The notes under the pieces were generated by a model. The model was not told the DNA's origin. It saw nothing but the letters and a program-made list of their open reading frames with translations, and ran no database searches. Shown here piece by piece: positions 42,916 to 52,015 of a DNA stretch of 61,153 bases. The position numbers and the translations under genes were made by a program. The stretch comes from Actinocatenispora rupis (lineage in GTDB: Bacteria; Actinomycetota; Actinomycetes; Mycobacteriales; Micromonosporaceae), in assembly GCF_016861975.1 (NCBI RefSeq), contig NZ_BOMB01000006.1, positions 1-61,153 of the forward strand, written 5' to 3'. The first letter of the stretch is position 1. Every line of letters begins with the position of its first letter.

Positions 42916-43931
42916 GGCCGCCTCCCCAGCCCGGCCGCCGCCGCGCGGCTGGCCGCGCCGGAGGCCGCTCGGCGAGTCCCGGCAGCACTCGCGGCGCGGC
43001 CGGCCGAGCGGGCGCCGCGGGCGGCGCGGGCCAGGCTGGACACGGCGCCGGTGACGCGCTGCAGGACCACGACGCGCAGCACGGAGGACATGACGCCGCC
43101 ACCGGCGGGGGTGCCGCGGATGACGGTCTTGGACACGATCGACGGGATCTTCACCGTCGCCCACAGCACCGCGATCACCACGAACAGGTTCATCAACGTG
43201 CCCGGCATGCCCAGCCCATGCAGGTTGGCCTTCGGGGAGGTGAGCAGCCGGGTGGCGGTGTAGAGCAGCACGGACTGCAGCACCTGGACTGCCAGGCAGC
43301 CGCCGAGCGACCGGGCCCAGAGTTTCGCGATCGCATCCGTGCGCGGCAGGGCGAGGGTGGCCAGGGCGACCGGGGCCAGGCCGGCCAGCACGACCAGCAG
43401 CCCGAACCGCAGAATCCACACCGCGACCGCCGCGGCGGACAGCACCGCGACCATGACCGCGACGGCCAGGGCCATCAGGCCGGTGATCTGGCCGTTGCCG
43501 CCGTCCAAGGCGCCGTGGATCGTCTCGTGCAACTGCGTCCAGACCGCCCGGCCGGAAAACGACCCCGAGGTCAACGCGCCGACCAGCGCGTTGGTAGCGG
43601 TGATCGCGGCGCGCAGGATCGGCTGAGAGAGAGCCGAGGCGACGAACCCGACGACCAGCCGCGGCGCGAGTTCGGCGGCGCTGTAGCGGGCCTGCAGGGT
43701 GTCGCGGGCCATGCTGATCGCGCCGGCGGCGATGATCGCCAGCACGTAGCTGATCGACACCACCCACGCCGCACGCGAGGCCATGTCCCGCACCGCCGGC
43801 AGCGAGGTGACGTCTGGGGAGGTGAAGGAGGTGGCGGCGAGCAGGTCGAAGGTCTTGTCGATGACCTGCTGGGCGATCCAGGTGGTCACCCAGTCCAGGA
43901 ACTGCAGCAGGAACTTCTGCGTGAGGTCCAT
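42912..43931 (-). CDS. VirB6/TrbL-like polytopic channel protein
   Basis: This 339-residue protein has six or more hydrophobic segments (AAWVVSISYVLAIIAAGAI, MALAVAVMVAVLSAAAVAVWIL, FGLLVVLAGLAPVALATLALP, LMNLFVVIAVLWATV). Its Arg/Ala-rich C-terminal tail (ARAARGARSAGRAASAAG) is typical of TrbL-like subunits. It should form the inner-membrane DNA passage. It starts 11 bp after the pilin-like gene's stop. Confidence 0.85.
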   Translation of the reverse strand: MDLTQKFLLQFLDWVTTWIAQQVIDKTFDLLAATSFTSPDVTSLPAVRDMASRAAWVVSISYVLAIIAAGAISMARDTLQARYSAAELAPRLVVGFVASALSQPILRAAITATNALVGALTSGSFSGRAVWTQLHETIHGALDGGNGQITGLMALAVAVMVAVLSAAAVAVWILRFGLLVVLAGLAPVALATLALPRTDAIAKLWARSLGGCLAVQVLQSVLLYTATRLLTSPKANLHGLGMPGTLMNLFVVIAVLWATVKIPSIVSKTVIRGTPAGGGVMSSVLRVVVLQRVTGAVSSLARAARGARSAGRAASAAGTRRAASGAASRAAAAGLGRRP

Positions 43932-43942
43932 CTGCCGGCCTC

Positions 43943-44371
43943 CTACGGGTGCTCGCCGGTGATGGATTCCAGGACCGTCAGCAGCAGCGGCGCGATCAGC
44001 GCCAGCGCGTAGCCGATCAGCGCCGACTTAAGCGCGGACTTGGCGCGTTCGACCTCGCCCGGGTCGCCGCCGGCGGTCAGATACCGCACCCCACCCAAGA
44101 CCAGGAACAGGGTCGCGATCGAGCCGAGGATGGCCATGATCCACAGCCGGGCGCGGCTGATGATCGCGCTCAACGAGTTCGCTGCGAGGACCGGCACAGC
44201 CAGCGGGTCGGCGTGCACGTGGCCGCTCGATGCGGCCAGCTGAGGCGCCGCCGCGGGGTGGGCGACGACCCCGGTTGCGGCGAGGGTGACGGCCGCGCGG
44301 GCACTGGCGGCGGTGACCTGTAGTGATGGTTCGAGCAGTGGCAGCAGGGTGCCGAGATGGGTGCTGATCAT
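43943..44371 (-). CDS. VirB2/pilin-like small membrane protein
   Basis: This 142-residue protein has a cleavable-looking hydrophobic start and two membrane helices (LWIMAILGSIATLFLVLGGVRYL, LKSALIGYALALIAPLLLTVLESI). They are joined by TAGGDPGEVERAKSA, the arrangement of VirB2/TrbC pilins in Gram-positive ICEs. It is the first gene of the T4SS operon. ATG 44371 is the chosen start; a longer frame upstream lacks family support. Confidence 0.82.
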   Translation of the reverse strand: MISTHLGTLLPLLEPSLQVTAASARAAVTLAATGVVAHPAAAPQLAASSGHVHADPLAVPVLAANSLSAIISRARLWIMAILGSIATLFLVLGGVRYLTAGGDPGEVERAKSALKSALIGYALALIAPLLLTVLESITGEHP

Positions 44372-44813
44372 GACGGGGTGCCTCCACGCCCCGCCACTGT
44401 CGCGGGGTCGACCGGGGATGGGTGGAGCGGCGACCCGGGCCCGGCGGATCCGTGTCGGCGAGGGCCGCGGGAGCAGCGCTCCTTGCCTTCGTGACGGGTG
44501 ATCCGGGAACGGGTGAGGCGACCTGGCCAGCCGGTCAACAACCAGCACGGGCCGGGCCCGGGTACCGCATCGGCACGACCCCTGCCAGCACCGGGTGGGC
44601 TGGTGGAGTGTCCGACACCTACCAAATAGCCTCCGGCCGGCTCACAATTCACAACCCGCGGCTCACAGGCGGCCAACAGTTCCCAACAGATGACCAACAT
44701 GCAGGTCAGACCTGGTGCGAACCGCCGTCCACCACCAACAACAGCGGCTGCCCACAGCCCTCGGAGGGCCGTGTGGGCGGCCGCTGTTGGTCGCGGATAT
44801 CGCCCCGGGGTGG
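44372..44813. other. Promoter region of the T4SS operon with motif copy and long hairpin
   Basis: No gene is seen. On the minus strand 44708 to 44671 carries TGACCTGC, TGTTGGTCATCTGTTGG and AACTGTTGGCC, one of the best copies of the element-wide motif. At 44739-44789 CAACAGCGGC...GCCGCTGTTG flanks further complementary sequence, making an imperfect hairpin of over 20 paired bases that could terminate the upstream gene. Confidence 0.6.
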
Positions 44814-45689
44814 TTAGCCGATGCCGGCCGGGTCGGGATCCGCCTCGCGCAGGAGTCCATCGAGGCGGCCGGAGCGGATCTGCGCCACGAGTTTGGCTTC
44901 GGCACGATGGCGCCGCATGATCGCCGCCTGGGGCTTCACGCCCAACGCGGCGGCACGGGCGGCGATCGGCTCGCCGCCCAGACGGGTCCGGCCGATCAGG
45001 TCCGCCTCCTCGGCGGTGATCACCCCGGCGGCCACGGCGCGGCCCAACACCAGGTCGGGATGTCCATAGGGGCGATGCGGCGCCTGTGACTCCGGGTAGT
45101 CCTCGTGCGCCAGCAGTGGCGGCGCGGTGGCGTGTCGAATCTGACGGCCGGCGCCGGCCGCGGCCCGGCACAGGCGTTGACACAACCGCGGCGCGTCCGG
45201 GTCCACGGCGCGCAGCGCGGTCAGAAATCCGGTGAGCATCTCGGCGTCGATGTCGGCGGCGTCGCCGTGCCAGCGAAACGCGATCCGGCAGGCCGCTCGG
45301 CGCAGGGTCGGCATGGCCATCCCGACCGCGGCGATCACCCATTCGGGCCGGCCGGTCTTGGCCCGCAGGACCAGCCGGCGCCAGATGGCGTCGCGGGCTT
45401 CACGACCGGTGGCGCGCTCCAGCAGCAGCTGCCGCAGCCGGGTCAACGGCACCGGCCCGTCCGGCAGACCGGGCACGTCGGTGGAGTCCAGGCTCAGCGG
45501 GCGCGGCTGCGTGCACAGCAGACCGAAAGCCTTCTCCGCCGTGGCCAGCGGCGAGCGGGTCCACGTCGCCGGTCCGGCCGGGATCGTCGCCGCGGGCACA
45601 GGCGCGGCGGTGGGCTCAGTACCGGCGGAGGCGGCGGCCGGTGCTGCTGGGATGGTGGCGGCGGGTGCCGTGGTGGTGGATGTACTCAT
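44814..45689 (-). CDS. Sigma-70-like DNA-binding regulator
   Basis: This 291-residue protein has a low-complexity Ala/Pro N-terminus, then IWRRLVLRAKTGRPEWVIAAVGMAMPTLRRAACRIAFRWHGDAADIDAEMLTGFLTALRAVDP. This is helical and resembles region 2 of sigma factors. A C-terminal HTH follows (ITAEEADLIGRTRLGGEPIAARAAALGVKPQAAIMRRHRAEAKL), like region 4. It lies upstream of the T4SS operon and may drive it. The match is by pattern only. Confidence 0.6.
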   Translation of the reverse strand: MSTSTTTAPAATIPAAPAAASAGTEPTAAPVPAATIPAGPATWTRSPLATAEKAFGLLCTQPRPLSLDSTDVPGLPDGPVPLTRLRQLLLERATGREARDAIWRRLVLRAKTGRPEWVIAAVGMAMPTLRRAACRIAFRWHGDAADIDAEMLTGFLTALRAVDPDAPRLCQRLCRAAAGAGRQIRHATAPPLLAHEDYPESQAPHRPYGHPDLVLGRAVAAGVITAEEADLIGRTRLGGEPIAARAAALGVKPQAAIMRRHRAEAKLVAQIRSGRLDGLLREADPDPAGIG

Positions 45690-46082
45690 GGCAATTCCCC
45701 CGTGTCGAGGGGCCGCCCGCGGCGGCCCGGTTCGATGCGAACCGGGCCAGTAGGCGCCGCCACTCCCACACGCGGCCAACAGCAGCTCACAGCCGGCCAA
45801 CAACCGCCACGCACACCGGCCGAGCGCCCGCCCCCGAACCGGACACGGTGGCGGCGGCAGGCCGTGTTGGTCGCCTGTGAGCGCCTCCGCGACGGCGCCG
45901 GTCGCCGAGCAAGAGTCGGACAACCAGACGCGATCAGGCACTCGCCGCAACCCGCAGCGGCCGTGTTGGTCGTCTGTTGGAAACTCGCACCAACAGTTCC
46001 TCACAGGGCGGTGATCTGACCCCCGGCCGGGCGGCTATTTATAGATGTGAGGCGCACCTGGCGGCGTGGGAGCCACACCGCC
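45690..46082. other. Divergent control region with repeated TGTTGG/CCAACA elements
   Basis: The gap between the sigma-like gene and the methyltransferase operon holds several CCAACA/TGTTGG elements. GTGTTGGTCGTCTGTTGG at 45963-45980 is followed by GAAACT-like sequence and an inverted CCAACAGTTCCTCACAG (45990-46006). Further half-sites lie near 45770-45810 and 45863. There is no gene. Confidence 0.6.
46016..46046 (+). promoter_or_regulatory. Promoter of the methyltransferase operon
   Basis: CTGACC (46016-46021) and TATAGA (46040-46045) are 18 bp apart. The AT-rich -10 stands out in GC-rich DNA, 37 bp before the first start codon. It lies 10 bp after the inverted TGTTGG motif, so that motif's binder probably controls it. 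Confidence 0.55.
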
Positions 46083-46790
46083 ATGACTCGAACCACCCAC
46101 CACCACGACACCACCTCGGCCACCGCTGCCGAGCGCGGCCCGGCCGTCGCCCTGTGGCGCACCACCCGCACCGCGCAGCGCCCGGACGGGCCAGAGCCGG
46201 CCGAGCTGTCCTACCCGCTCGCCACCCGACTGCTGGCCATCTACACCCGCCGCCGCGACCTGATCCTCGACACCGGCCACGACCCCGTGTTCGCCGCCGC
46301 CGCCGCTGACCTCGGCCGCCGCTACCAGACCCTCCCCGCCACCACCTCCGACCACGAACCCGACCACGACGCCAGCGCTGCAACGCCGCAGGGCCAGATG
46401 GTGATCGTTACCGTGCCCGCCCTGTCCGCCGACGCCGAGACCGCCGGCGAGGCCGTCGTGCGCTGGTGGGCTGAGCTGATCCGGCCCGCCGCGGCGCACC
46501 TCGCCGCCGGCGGCTGCCTGCTGCTGGCCGCGCCCACCCCCCGCACGGGCCGGCGACCCTCGGGAAGGGTCGTGTTCCCCGCCGCCACCCAGGCCGCGGT
46601 CGAAGCCGGGCTGGAACCGCTACACGGCATCCTCGCCGTCCACGACGACACCGACGACCTGCCCGACCGGTTCATCTACTACCCCAGCCACGGCGGCATC
46701 GACACCGTCATCGGCACCGACCTGCCCACCGCCGGCCGGCTCGTCTACGTGCTGATCGCCATGGCCGGCGCCCCGCGGGACGCCGGATGA
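46083..46790 (+). CDS. Degenerate DNA-methyltransferase-like protein
   Basis: This 235-residue protein looks like a methyltransferase fold without its catalytic motifs. RRDLILDTGHDPVFAAAAADLGRRY occupies the place of motif I (normally DPFxGxG), and QMVIVTVPALSADAE that of motif IV (normally DPPY or SPPY). WWAELIRPAAAHLAAGGCLLLAAP matches the following strand. It is coupled by ATGA to an intact methyltransferase, so it may be a regulatory or specificity partner. Confidence 0.6.
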   Translation: MTRTTHHHDTTSATAAERGPAVALWRTTRTAQRPDGPEPAELSYPLATRLLAIYTRRRDLILDTGHDPVFAAAAADLGRRYQTLPATTSDHEPDHDASAATPQGQMVIVTVPALSADAETAGEAVVRWWAELIRPAAAHLAAGGCLLLAAPTPRTGRRPSGRVVFPAATQAAVEAGLEPLHGILAVHDDTDDLPDRFIYYPSHGGIDTVIGTDLPTAGRLVYVLIAMAGAPRDAG

Positions 46791-47707
46791 GCCACACACC
46801 CACCCCCCAGCCGGCGCGGCGCCGCCACCCCCACGGCGCCGCGCCGGCCCCCTACCACCACGACAACGACACCACCCTCTACGTCGGCGACGCCCGCCAG
46901 ATCCTCGCCGCACTCCCCGACGCGCACGTCCAGGCAGTCGTGACCTCACCCCCGTACTGGGGGCTCCGGCACTACCAGGCCGGGCCCGGCGAGTACGGAC
47001 ACGAGCCCACCATCGACGACTACATCCACCAGCTGCGCAGCGTGTTCGCCGAAGCCGCCCGAGTACTCGCGCCCGGCGGAACGTGCTGGCTGAACCTCGG
47101 CGACACCTACGGCGGCTCCTGGGGCAACTACATCGCCCCCGGCCACCACACCCGCCGCAGCCACCAGCCGAGCATCCGGCACCAGAGGTACGGCACCCAC
47201 CGGCCTCCCGGCAGCCGCCACACCTACAAGTCCCTCGCCGGCGTCCCCTGGCGTACGGCGCTCGCCCTCGCCGACGACGGGTGGATCCTGCGCAACGCGA
47301 TCATCTGGCACCGGCCCAACGCCACCCCCACCAGCGCCGCCGACCGGCTCCACAACCGGCACGAAACCCTTTTCCTGCTCACCCGCGACCGCCACTACAC
47401 CTTCGACCGCGACGCGCTACGTACTCTCGCCGGGCCGGAATCGGCTGGCGACGTGTGGCGCATCCCGATCCGGCCCAGCCGCAGCGGGCACCCGGCCGAA
47501 GCCTCCCGCGAGCTGTGCGACCGGATCATCGCCGCCGCCACCCGACCCGGCGAGGTGGTGTGCGACCCGTTCTCCGGCGCCGGCACCACCGGCCACGCCG
47601 CCCTCGCCGCCGGCCGCCGCTACCTCGGCATCGACCTCAACCCCGACTACCACCACCAGTTCCTCACCACCCACCAGCAACACCATCACGACAGGAGCAC
47701 CCCATGA
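46787..47707 (+). CDS. Beta-class DNA methyltransferase (N4-cytosine or N6-adenine)
   Basis: This 306-residue protein has motif IV TSPPYWGLRHY early, a target-recognition region, and motif I DPFSGAGTTGHAALAAGRRYLGIDLN at the C-terminus. That order defines the beta class. The TSPPYW form suits N4-cytosine as well as N6-adenine methylation. No restriction nuclease lies nearby, so it is probably a solitary, protective or regulatory enzyme of the element. The ATG overlaps the upstream stop. Confidence 0.93.
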   Translation: MSHTPTPQPARRRHPHGAAPAPYHHDNDTTLYVGDARQILAALPDAHVQAVVTSPPYWGLRHYQAGPGEYGHEPTIDDYIHQLRSVFAEAARVLAPGGTCWLNLGDTYGGSWGNYIAPGHHTRRSHQPSIRHQRYGTHRPPGSRHTYKSLAGVPWRTALALADDGWILRNAIIWHRPNATPTSAADRLHNRHETLFLLTRDRHYTFDRDALRTLAGPESAGDVWRIPIRPSRSGHPAEASRELCDRIIAAATRPGEVVCDPFSGAGTTGHAALAAGRRYLGIDLNPDYHHQFLTTHQQHHHDRSTP

Positions 47708-48009
47708 CCCGGCGCAAACCGATGACCATCTCCGACATCCTCACAAGCCCCACCGTCGTCGACCTGATCACCGCCGCCCGTGCGCTGGGCATCGGCCGCA
47801 CTGCCGCCTATCGCCTCGCCCAAGACGGCGACTTTCCCTGTCCGGTGATCACCGTGGGCGGCGTCTACCGCGTCCCCACCGCCGGCCTCGCCCGCCTACT
47901 CGGCATCGACCCCGCCGATCTCGCCGCCTCGACGACTCTGCCTCCAGCGCGGCCCTCCGACTCCGATCGAGCACGACGCGCCCGCAGGACAAATCGCCGC
48001 CGGCAGTGA
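47704..48009 (+). CDS. Excisionase-like helix-turn-helix protein
   Basis: This 101-residue protein has the HTH TVVDLITAARALGIGRTAAYRLAQDGDFPCPVITVGGVYRVPTAGL. It is the MerR/Xis-type fold seen in excisionases and small regulators of mobile elements, followed by a basic tail (RARRARRTNRRR). ATG overlaps the methyltransferase stop (ATGA). It may direct excision with the integrase at 59.3 kb, or regulate the TGTTGG sites. Confidence 0.82.
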   Translation: MTRRKPMTISDILTSPTVVDLITAARALGIGRTAAYRLAQDGDFPCPVITVGGVYRVPTAGLARLLGIDPADLAASTTLPPARPSDSDRARRARRTNRRRQ

Positions 48010-49376
48010 CGCAGGTTCGGCCAGAGCCGGTCTACGAGGCGGGCCAAATGTTCCGCCGCACCGGTCACCCGAATCGTCAAGGGGCGCGCCGCAGCCTGCT
48101 TCTGACAGAACCAGCCATCACCCGCTCTTGCACCACCTCAGCTGTCGGCCCGCTGCCTCACCTCGCAGGTCGAACGCTACGGGGTAGCGCACCGGAGGTC
48201 CGATCGGGCAGCCTCCAGACGGGAGGTGGGCGGTAGCGTTGGGAATGTCAGCGATCAGCTCCGCGCGGCGATGGCTAGGCTGCAGCGGGCACTCGACGCG
48301 CTCGCCCGGGCCCGCTTCGCGCTGGAGCGCGCCGCGCATGGCTATGACGGCCGTACTTGGCTCCACCGAGGCGGCCGAACGCGGCCCCATCCGGAGCGAT
48401 GCCAGTCGATGCGTGTGACGGAGATATTGGGCCCCACCAACGGTCTTCCGACGACGGAAGGCATCGAGTGCGATCGAGAGCAGGGCGTCGCCCGGCGGGC
48501 CGGCTGGCATCGCGTTGAACGCCCGTCGACCGGCAGCCGGTGCTCGCGCACGCTCGCAGCACACGGCACGCGGTAGTCGTGGGCGCAGAGCCGGCGCCGC
48601 GCCTGGCACGGGAGCGCGAGCCGGCCCGTTCACGAGTACACACGGCCCATCGACGACGTTCGATACTCAGTGGGTCCCGTTATGGCCGTCCCGCGCCACG
48701 AGCCGGCAGCCCGGGGTGGAGCCACAGATCTTCGTCCTGGTGGGGCCACTCAGTACCGTCATAACCACGCGCAGCACACTGCCGTGGCAACACGCTCCTC
48801 CCGCGACCCGAAACCGCTGTCAACGCTCCTTCAGAACTGACGCCCTGTGGTTCCTCGGGTTCAAGATCTCGTCGCAACACTTCGGGATCATCTCTGGGGT
48901 GTTTGATGGGCAGACGCGGACGCAAGTGCAGACTGGGATCGAGTCGGAGTACTGGCAGCTACTGGCCGCAGGGGGCCGGGCCTGCGACGCGCACGCATTG
49001 ATTGCCGCGGGCAGAGACGCCATCAACGCCTGCATCGACCACCTCAAAGGCCGCGGCCTCGCCGGCGGGCATGGACAATCCGCGCTTGTCCCGCCCGACC
49101 AGCCTTGGATCGGCAGACCGGGATCCCCACCGCCACCTCTATCGATGCCCCTCGTCCCAGCTGCGCGTGAGTGCTCTGCAGCGCCCGATTAAGACCCATG
49201 CACAGTGCGCTGAGGACCTCTGCCAGGGTGCGTACGCGTCGTTCTCGGTCGCCGTTAGCCAGGCTCGGTGCCTGGGCTGGGGTCGATAGCCTCCCGCTGC
49301 CACCGACAGCGCGGTCCGGTGAGCGGACGAGACGGCCGCGTTGGCTCTGACGAGCGGGGACCGGCGCGGTGTCGTC
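48010..49376. other. Gene-poor, apparently decayed region
   Basis: No convincing gene was found over 1.3 kb. A weak frame at 48226-48576 begins with SDQLRAAMARLQRALDALARARFALERA, a plausible coiled coil, but loses coding character after 40 residues. A stretch near 48850-49090 has ordinary-looking codons (FLGFKISSQHFGIISGVFDG) but no start. The last 180 bp belong to the inverted duplication at 49197-49496. Confidence 0.5.
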
Positions 49377-49496
49377 TCACATGGAGGTGCCTACGGTGTT
49401 GAGGTGTTTGAGAACGATGGCGTAGGACCGGACGGGGCCGGTTTCGGTGTAGCTGACGTCGTGTTCAGTGCAGAAGCTGCGTACCAGTGCGCGGGC
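49197..49496. repeat. Inverted duplication, copy 1 (desaturase 3' end and downstream flank)
   Basis: About 300 bp here recur in inverted orientation at 55119-55420 with roughly a dozen differences by eye. This copy includes the last ~40 codons of the intact desaturase and 180 bp downstream of it. Confidence 0.85.
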
Positions 49497-50402
49497 GTGG
49501 TGCAGGTTGGGCCTGGGCATGCTGGGAAACAGGTGGTGCTCGATCTGGTAGTTGAGTCCGCCGAGGGCGAAGTCGACGAAGCGTCCGCCTCGGATGTTGC
49601 GAGAGGTCAGGACCTGGCGGCGCAGGTAGTCACGCTGGTCGGCGCCGGTCGGAACCGGCATCCCCTTGTGGTTGGGCGCGAACGACATGCCCATGTACAG
49701 GCCGAACACCGCCTGGTGCACCACCACGAACACGATGGCGTGGATCGGCGACAGCACGAGGAACACGACGGTGAGATACCCGGCAACATGTGCGAGGAAC
49801 AGCGCCGCCTCCAGCGCCCGTACCCGCCGGGAGCGTACTGTCCGGCCGGTCAGCGCCCGGCCGCTGGACAGGTGCAGGTTGAGCCCTTCCAGCAGCAGCA
49901 TCGGGAAGAACAGGTACGCCTGGATGCGGCTCAACCATCGGCTGACGCCGCGCCGGAGCCGGGCCTGCCCGCTGGTGTACACCAGCGCACCGGCCTTGAT
50001 GTCGGGGTCGGTGTCGAGATCGTTGGGGTGTGCGTGGTGCCGGTTGTGCTTGTCGACCCACCAGCCGTAGCTCAGGCCGATCCCGAGGTTACCCAGCAGC
50101 AGGCCCGCCACATAGGCGGCGCGGCGGGTGCGGAAGATCTGCCGGTGCCCGGCGTCGTGCCCGACGAACGCCACCTGGGTGAACGCCAGCCCAAGGAACG
50201 CGGCGACGAGCATCTGCCACCAGGTGTTTCCCAACAGCAGGAACGCCGCCCATCCGGCGAGCAGCGCGGCAACGGTCGCAGTGACCTTCGCGGTGTAGTA
50301 ACCCGGTCGGCGTGCCATCAGTCCGGCGGAGGCGATCCGGCGTGAGAGCTCGGCGTACGTGCTGCCTGCGGCCGCCGCCTCACCGGGATGTATCGGGATC
50401 AT
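49377..50402 (-). CDS. Membrane fatty acid desaturase
   Basis: This 341-residue enzyme has the three histidine boxes of acyl desaturases: HDAGHRQ, HNRHHAHPN and a C-terminal NYQIEHHLFPSMPR (QxxHH type, as in front-end and actinobacterial acyl-lipid desaturases). Hydrophobic pairs lie between them (VAALLAGWAAFLLLG, MLVAAFLGLAFTQVAFVG, YLTVVFLVLSPIHAIVFVVV). It should insert a double bond in membrane acyl chains. GGAGG 6 bp upstream supports ATG 50402. Its 3' end is duplicated at 55.1 kb. Confidence 0.93.
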   Translation of the reverse strand: MIPIHPGEAAAAGSTYAELSRRIASAGLMARRPGYYTAKVTATVAALLAGWAAFLLLGNTWWQMLVAAFLGLAFTQVAFVGHDAGHRQIFRTRRAAYVAGLLLGNLGIGLSYGWWVDKHNRHHAHPNDLDTDPDIKAGALVYTSGQARLRRGVSRWLSRIQAYLFFPMLLLEGLNLHLSSGRALTGRTVRSRRVRALEAALFLAHVAGYLTVVFLVLSPIHAIVFVVVHQAVFGLYMGMSFAPNHKGMPVPTGADQRDYLRRQVLTSRNIRGGRFVDFALGGLNYQIEHHLFPSMPRPNLHHARALVRSFCTEHDVSYTETGPVRSYAIVLKHLNTVGTSM

Positions 50403-50695
50403 GCCCACCTCCGGATGTTGTCTGCACGCCGGGGTCTTGGGCGTCACCGATGAACTTCGCTTTCCACGGTACCCGCTCGTGAACGAAACTGGCCATTCCC
50501 GCCGTTCACGCCGGAGGCGATCTACGCGGCGTGACAGACTCACGCCGACGGCCAGGGGCCCCGCCGCAGCTGGGCCCACAGCGGCAGCGGACAATCCCCC
50601 AACGGACACGACCAGCTCCCCCGAACCGTCCGGTCGTGTCTCCCTCGCCGATGCCGCCCGGTAGCGGGGTCCGGGCTACGGCGGGGTTGCCGCCA

Positions 50696-51046
50696 CTATG
50701 CTCCCGTGCCGGATGCGACGCAAACGGCGGCGCCCAGCCGATCCAGCCCGGCGTCCCATCCTTGCCGGCGGACCGGGGACGCCGTCCGGTCCCGGTTGTC
50801 GGTGGCGTGCAGGCGAAACGCGTGCTCCTCGTTGTAGACGACGGTTCCTCGCCGGGCCCGGTGGTGGGCGCCATCGGCGTCGTCGACACGTCTGCCAGCT
50901 TGCCGGGCTTGTCGCCGCATCAGGAGCCGGCGAACCTCCGGATCGGGCGGTTCGGGGTTGAACCGCCACCACCATCGGCCACCACCCCGAACCCACGCCG
51001 CCCGCACACCGTCACGGAGGGCCAACAGGCGTAGACTCGAGCACAC
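50696..51046 (-). CDS. Hypothetical protein, 116 residues
   Basis: The frame reads LRLLALRDGVRAAWVRGGGRWWWRFNPEPPDPEVRRLLMRRQARQAGRR then GTVVYNEEHAFRLHATDNRDR. It begins with GTG 51046 preceded by AAGGAG 7 bp upstream, which is the main reason to accept it. Trp-rich start; the family is not recognised. Confidence 0.5.
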   Translation of the reverse strand: MCSSLRLLALRDGVRAAWVRGGGRWWWRFNPEPPDPEVRRLLMRRQARQAGRRVDDADGAHHRARRGTVVYNEEHAFRLHATDNRDRTASPVRRQGWDAGLDRLGAAVCVASGTGA

Positions 51047-51154
51047 CGAGGACTCCTTGAACGTCGACCGCCACGCGAGTGGTGCCATCGCCGGCGTCGC
51101 CCTAGGCGAACCACTCGACCGGCCCCAGGCCAGGGGCCGGGTCAGGGGGCCGAC

Positions 51155-51748
51155 ATGGCTATCACCGCCAGCACCCCGACCAATCCATCGCCGATCGTCT
51201 CCGGTACCACCGATCCCGTCACCCGCGGCGGGCTTCGCCTCCGGATGGACCGCACCAACACCCGGCACGGCATCCTCGACGGCGCCTGGTGGCCGTATAG
51301 CACCGACCTCACCACCGAGCTGCCCGCCCTCATCACCGGACTCGATTCCTGGCTCGACAGCCCGCATCCCGGCCACAGTCAACACATCAGCCGCATCGCC
51401 GTTAGCCTGACCATCTGGGACAGCGTGCCGACCCGCATCATGTTCGCCGGCCGACGCGTCGTCGTCGCCTGGTTCGGCAGCATCGACGCCCACATCATCA
51501 GCGCCTCCTGCCCCAACAGCGACCGCTTCGACCTGCTCGTCATCCCACCGGACACCCCACACGAGTCCGCTCTCGCCGCGATGTCCAAGGCTACGGACGG
51601 CCGCAACACGTTGCGAGGCACCGAGATCCTCGCCGAACTCACACCGCTCCCCGCAACCCGCACCACACCGGACCGCGCCTGGACCCGACCCGACATCCGC
51701 CAACACACCGAATGGGAGACCGACGGCGGAAGCATCCGCATCCCTTAG
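51155..51748 (+). CDS. DUF5994-family protein
   Basis: This 197-residue protein has the DUF5994 pattern: LRLRMDRTNTRHGILDGAWWPYSTDLTTELPALITGLDSWLD, then ISRIAVSLTIWDSVPTRIMF and DLLVIPPDTPHESALAAM. The function is unknown; members are actinobacterial and often sit near ANTAR and STAS genes, as here. ATG 51155 follows AGGGGGCC. Confidence 0.82.
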   Translation: MAITASTPTNPSPIVSGTTDPVTRGGLRLRMDRTNTRHGILDGAWWPYSTDLTTELPALITGLDSWLDSPHPGHSQHISRIAVSLTIWDSVPTRIMFAGRRVVVAWFGSIDAHIISASCPNSDRFDLLVIPPDTPHESALAAMSKATDGRNTLRGTEILAELTPLPATRTTPDRAWTRPDIRQHTEWETDGGSIRIP

Positions 51749-52015
51749 ACGTCGGTGCAGGTCGCTCGATCCTCCGGCATCCACGCTCCGGCAGGGATCC
51801 GCCGCGTCGATGGGGCACAACGGCGGTCCATTGGTGGCGAGCAGTCCCGGGCCGCCGGTACCGGCGCAGTTCGCCCGCCGGTGCGCAGCGCAGGGCGCGC
51901 GAGATTCCGGGCACCGCAGGGCCGTCGGCCACAGGTTGGTGCCACGGCAGCGAGCTAGCCTGGAACCTCTGGCAACCCGCGGCCACCGTGGCGCGGCGGG
52001 GTTTCATGGAGATCC

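Noticed and set aside
48838-49192. Plus-strand frame with FLGFKISSQHFGIISGVFDG
   Set aside because: No start codon or ribosome site and the ends are low complexity; kept only as a note in the gap entry.
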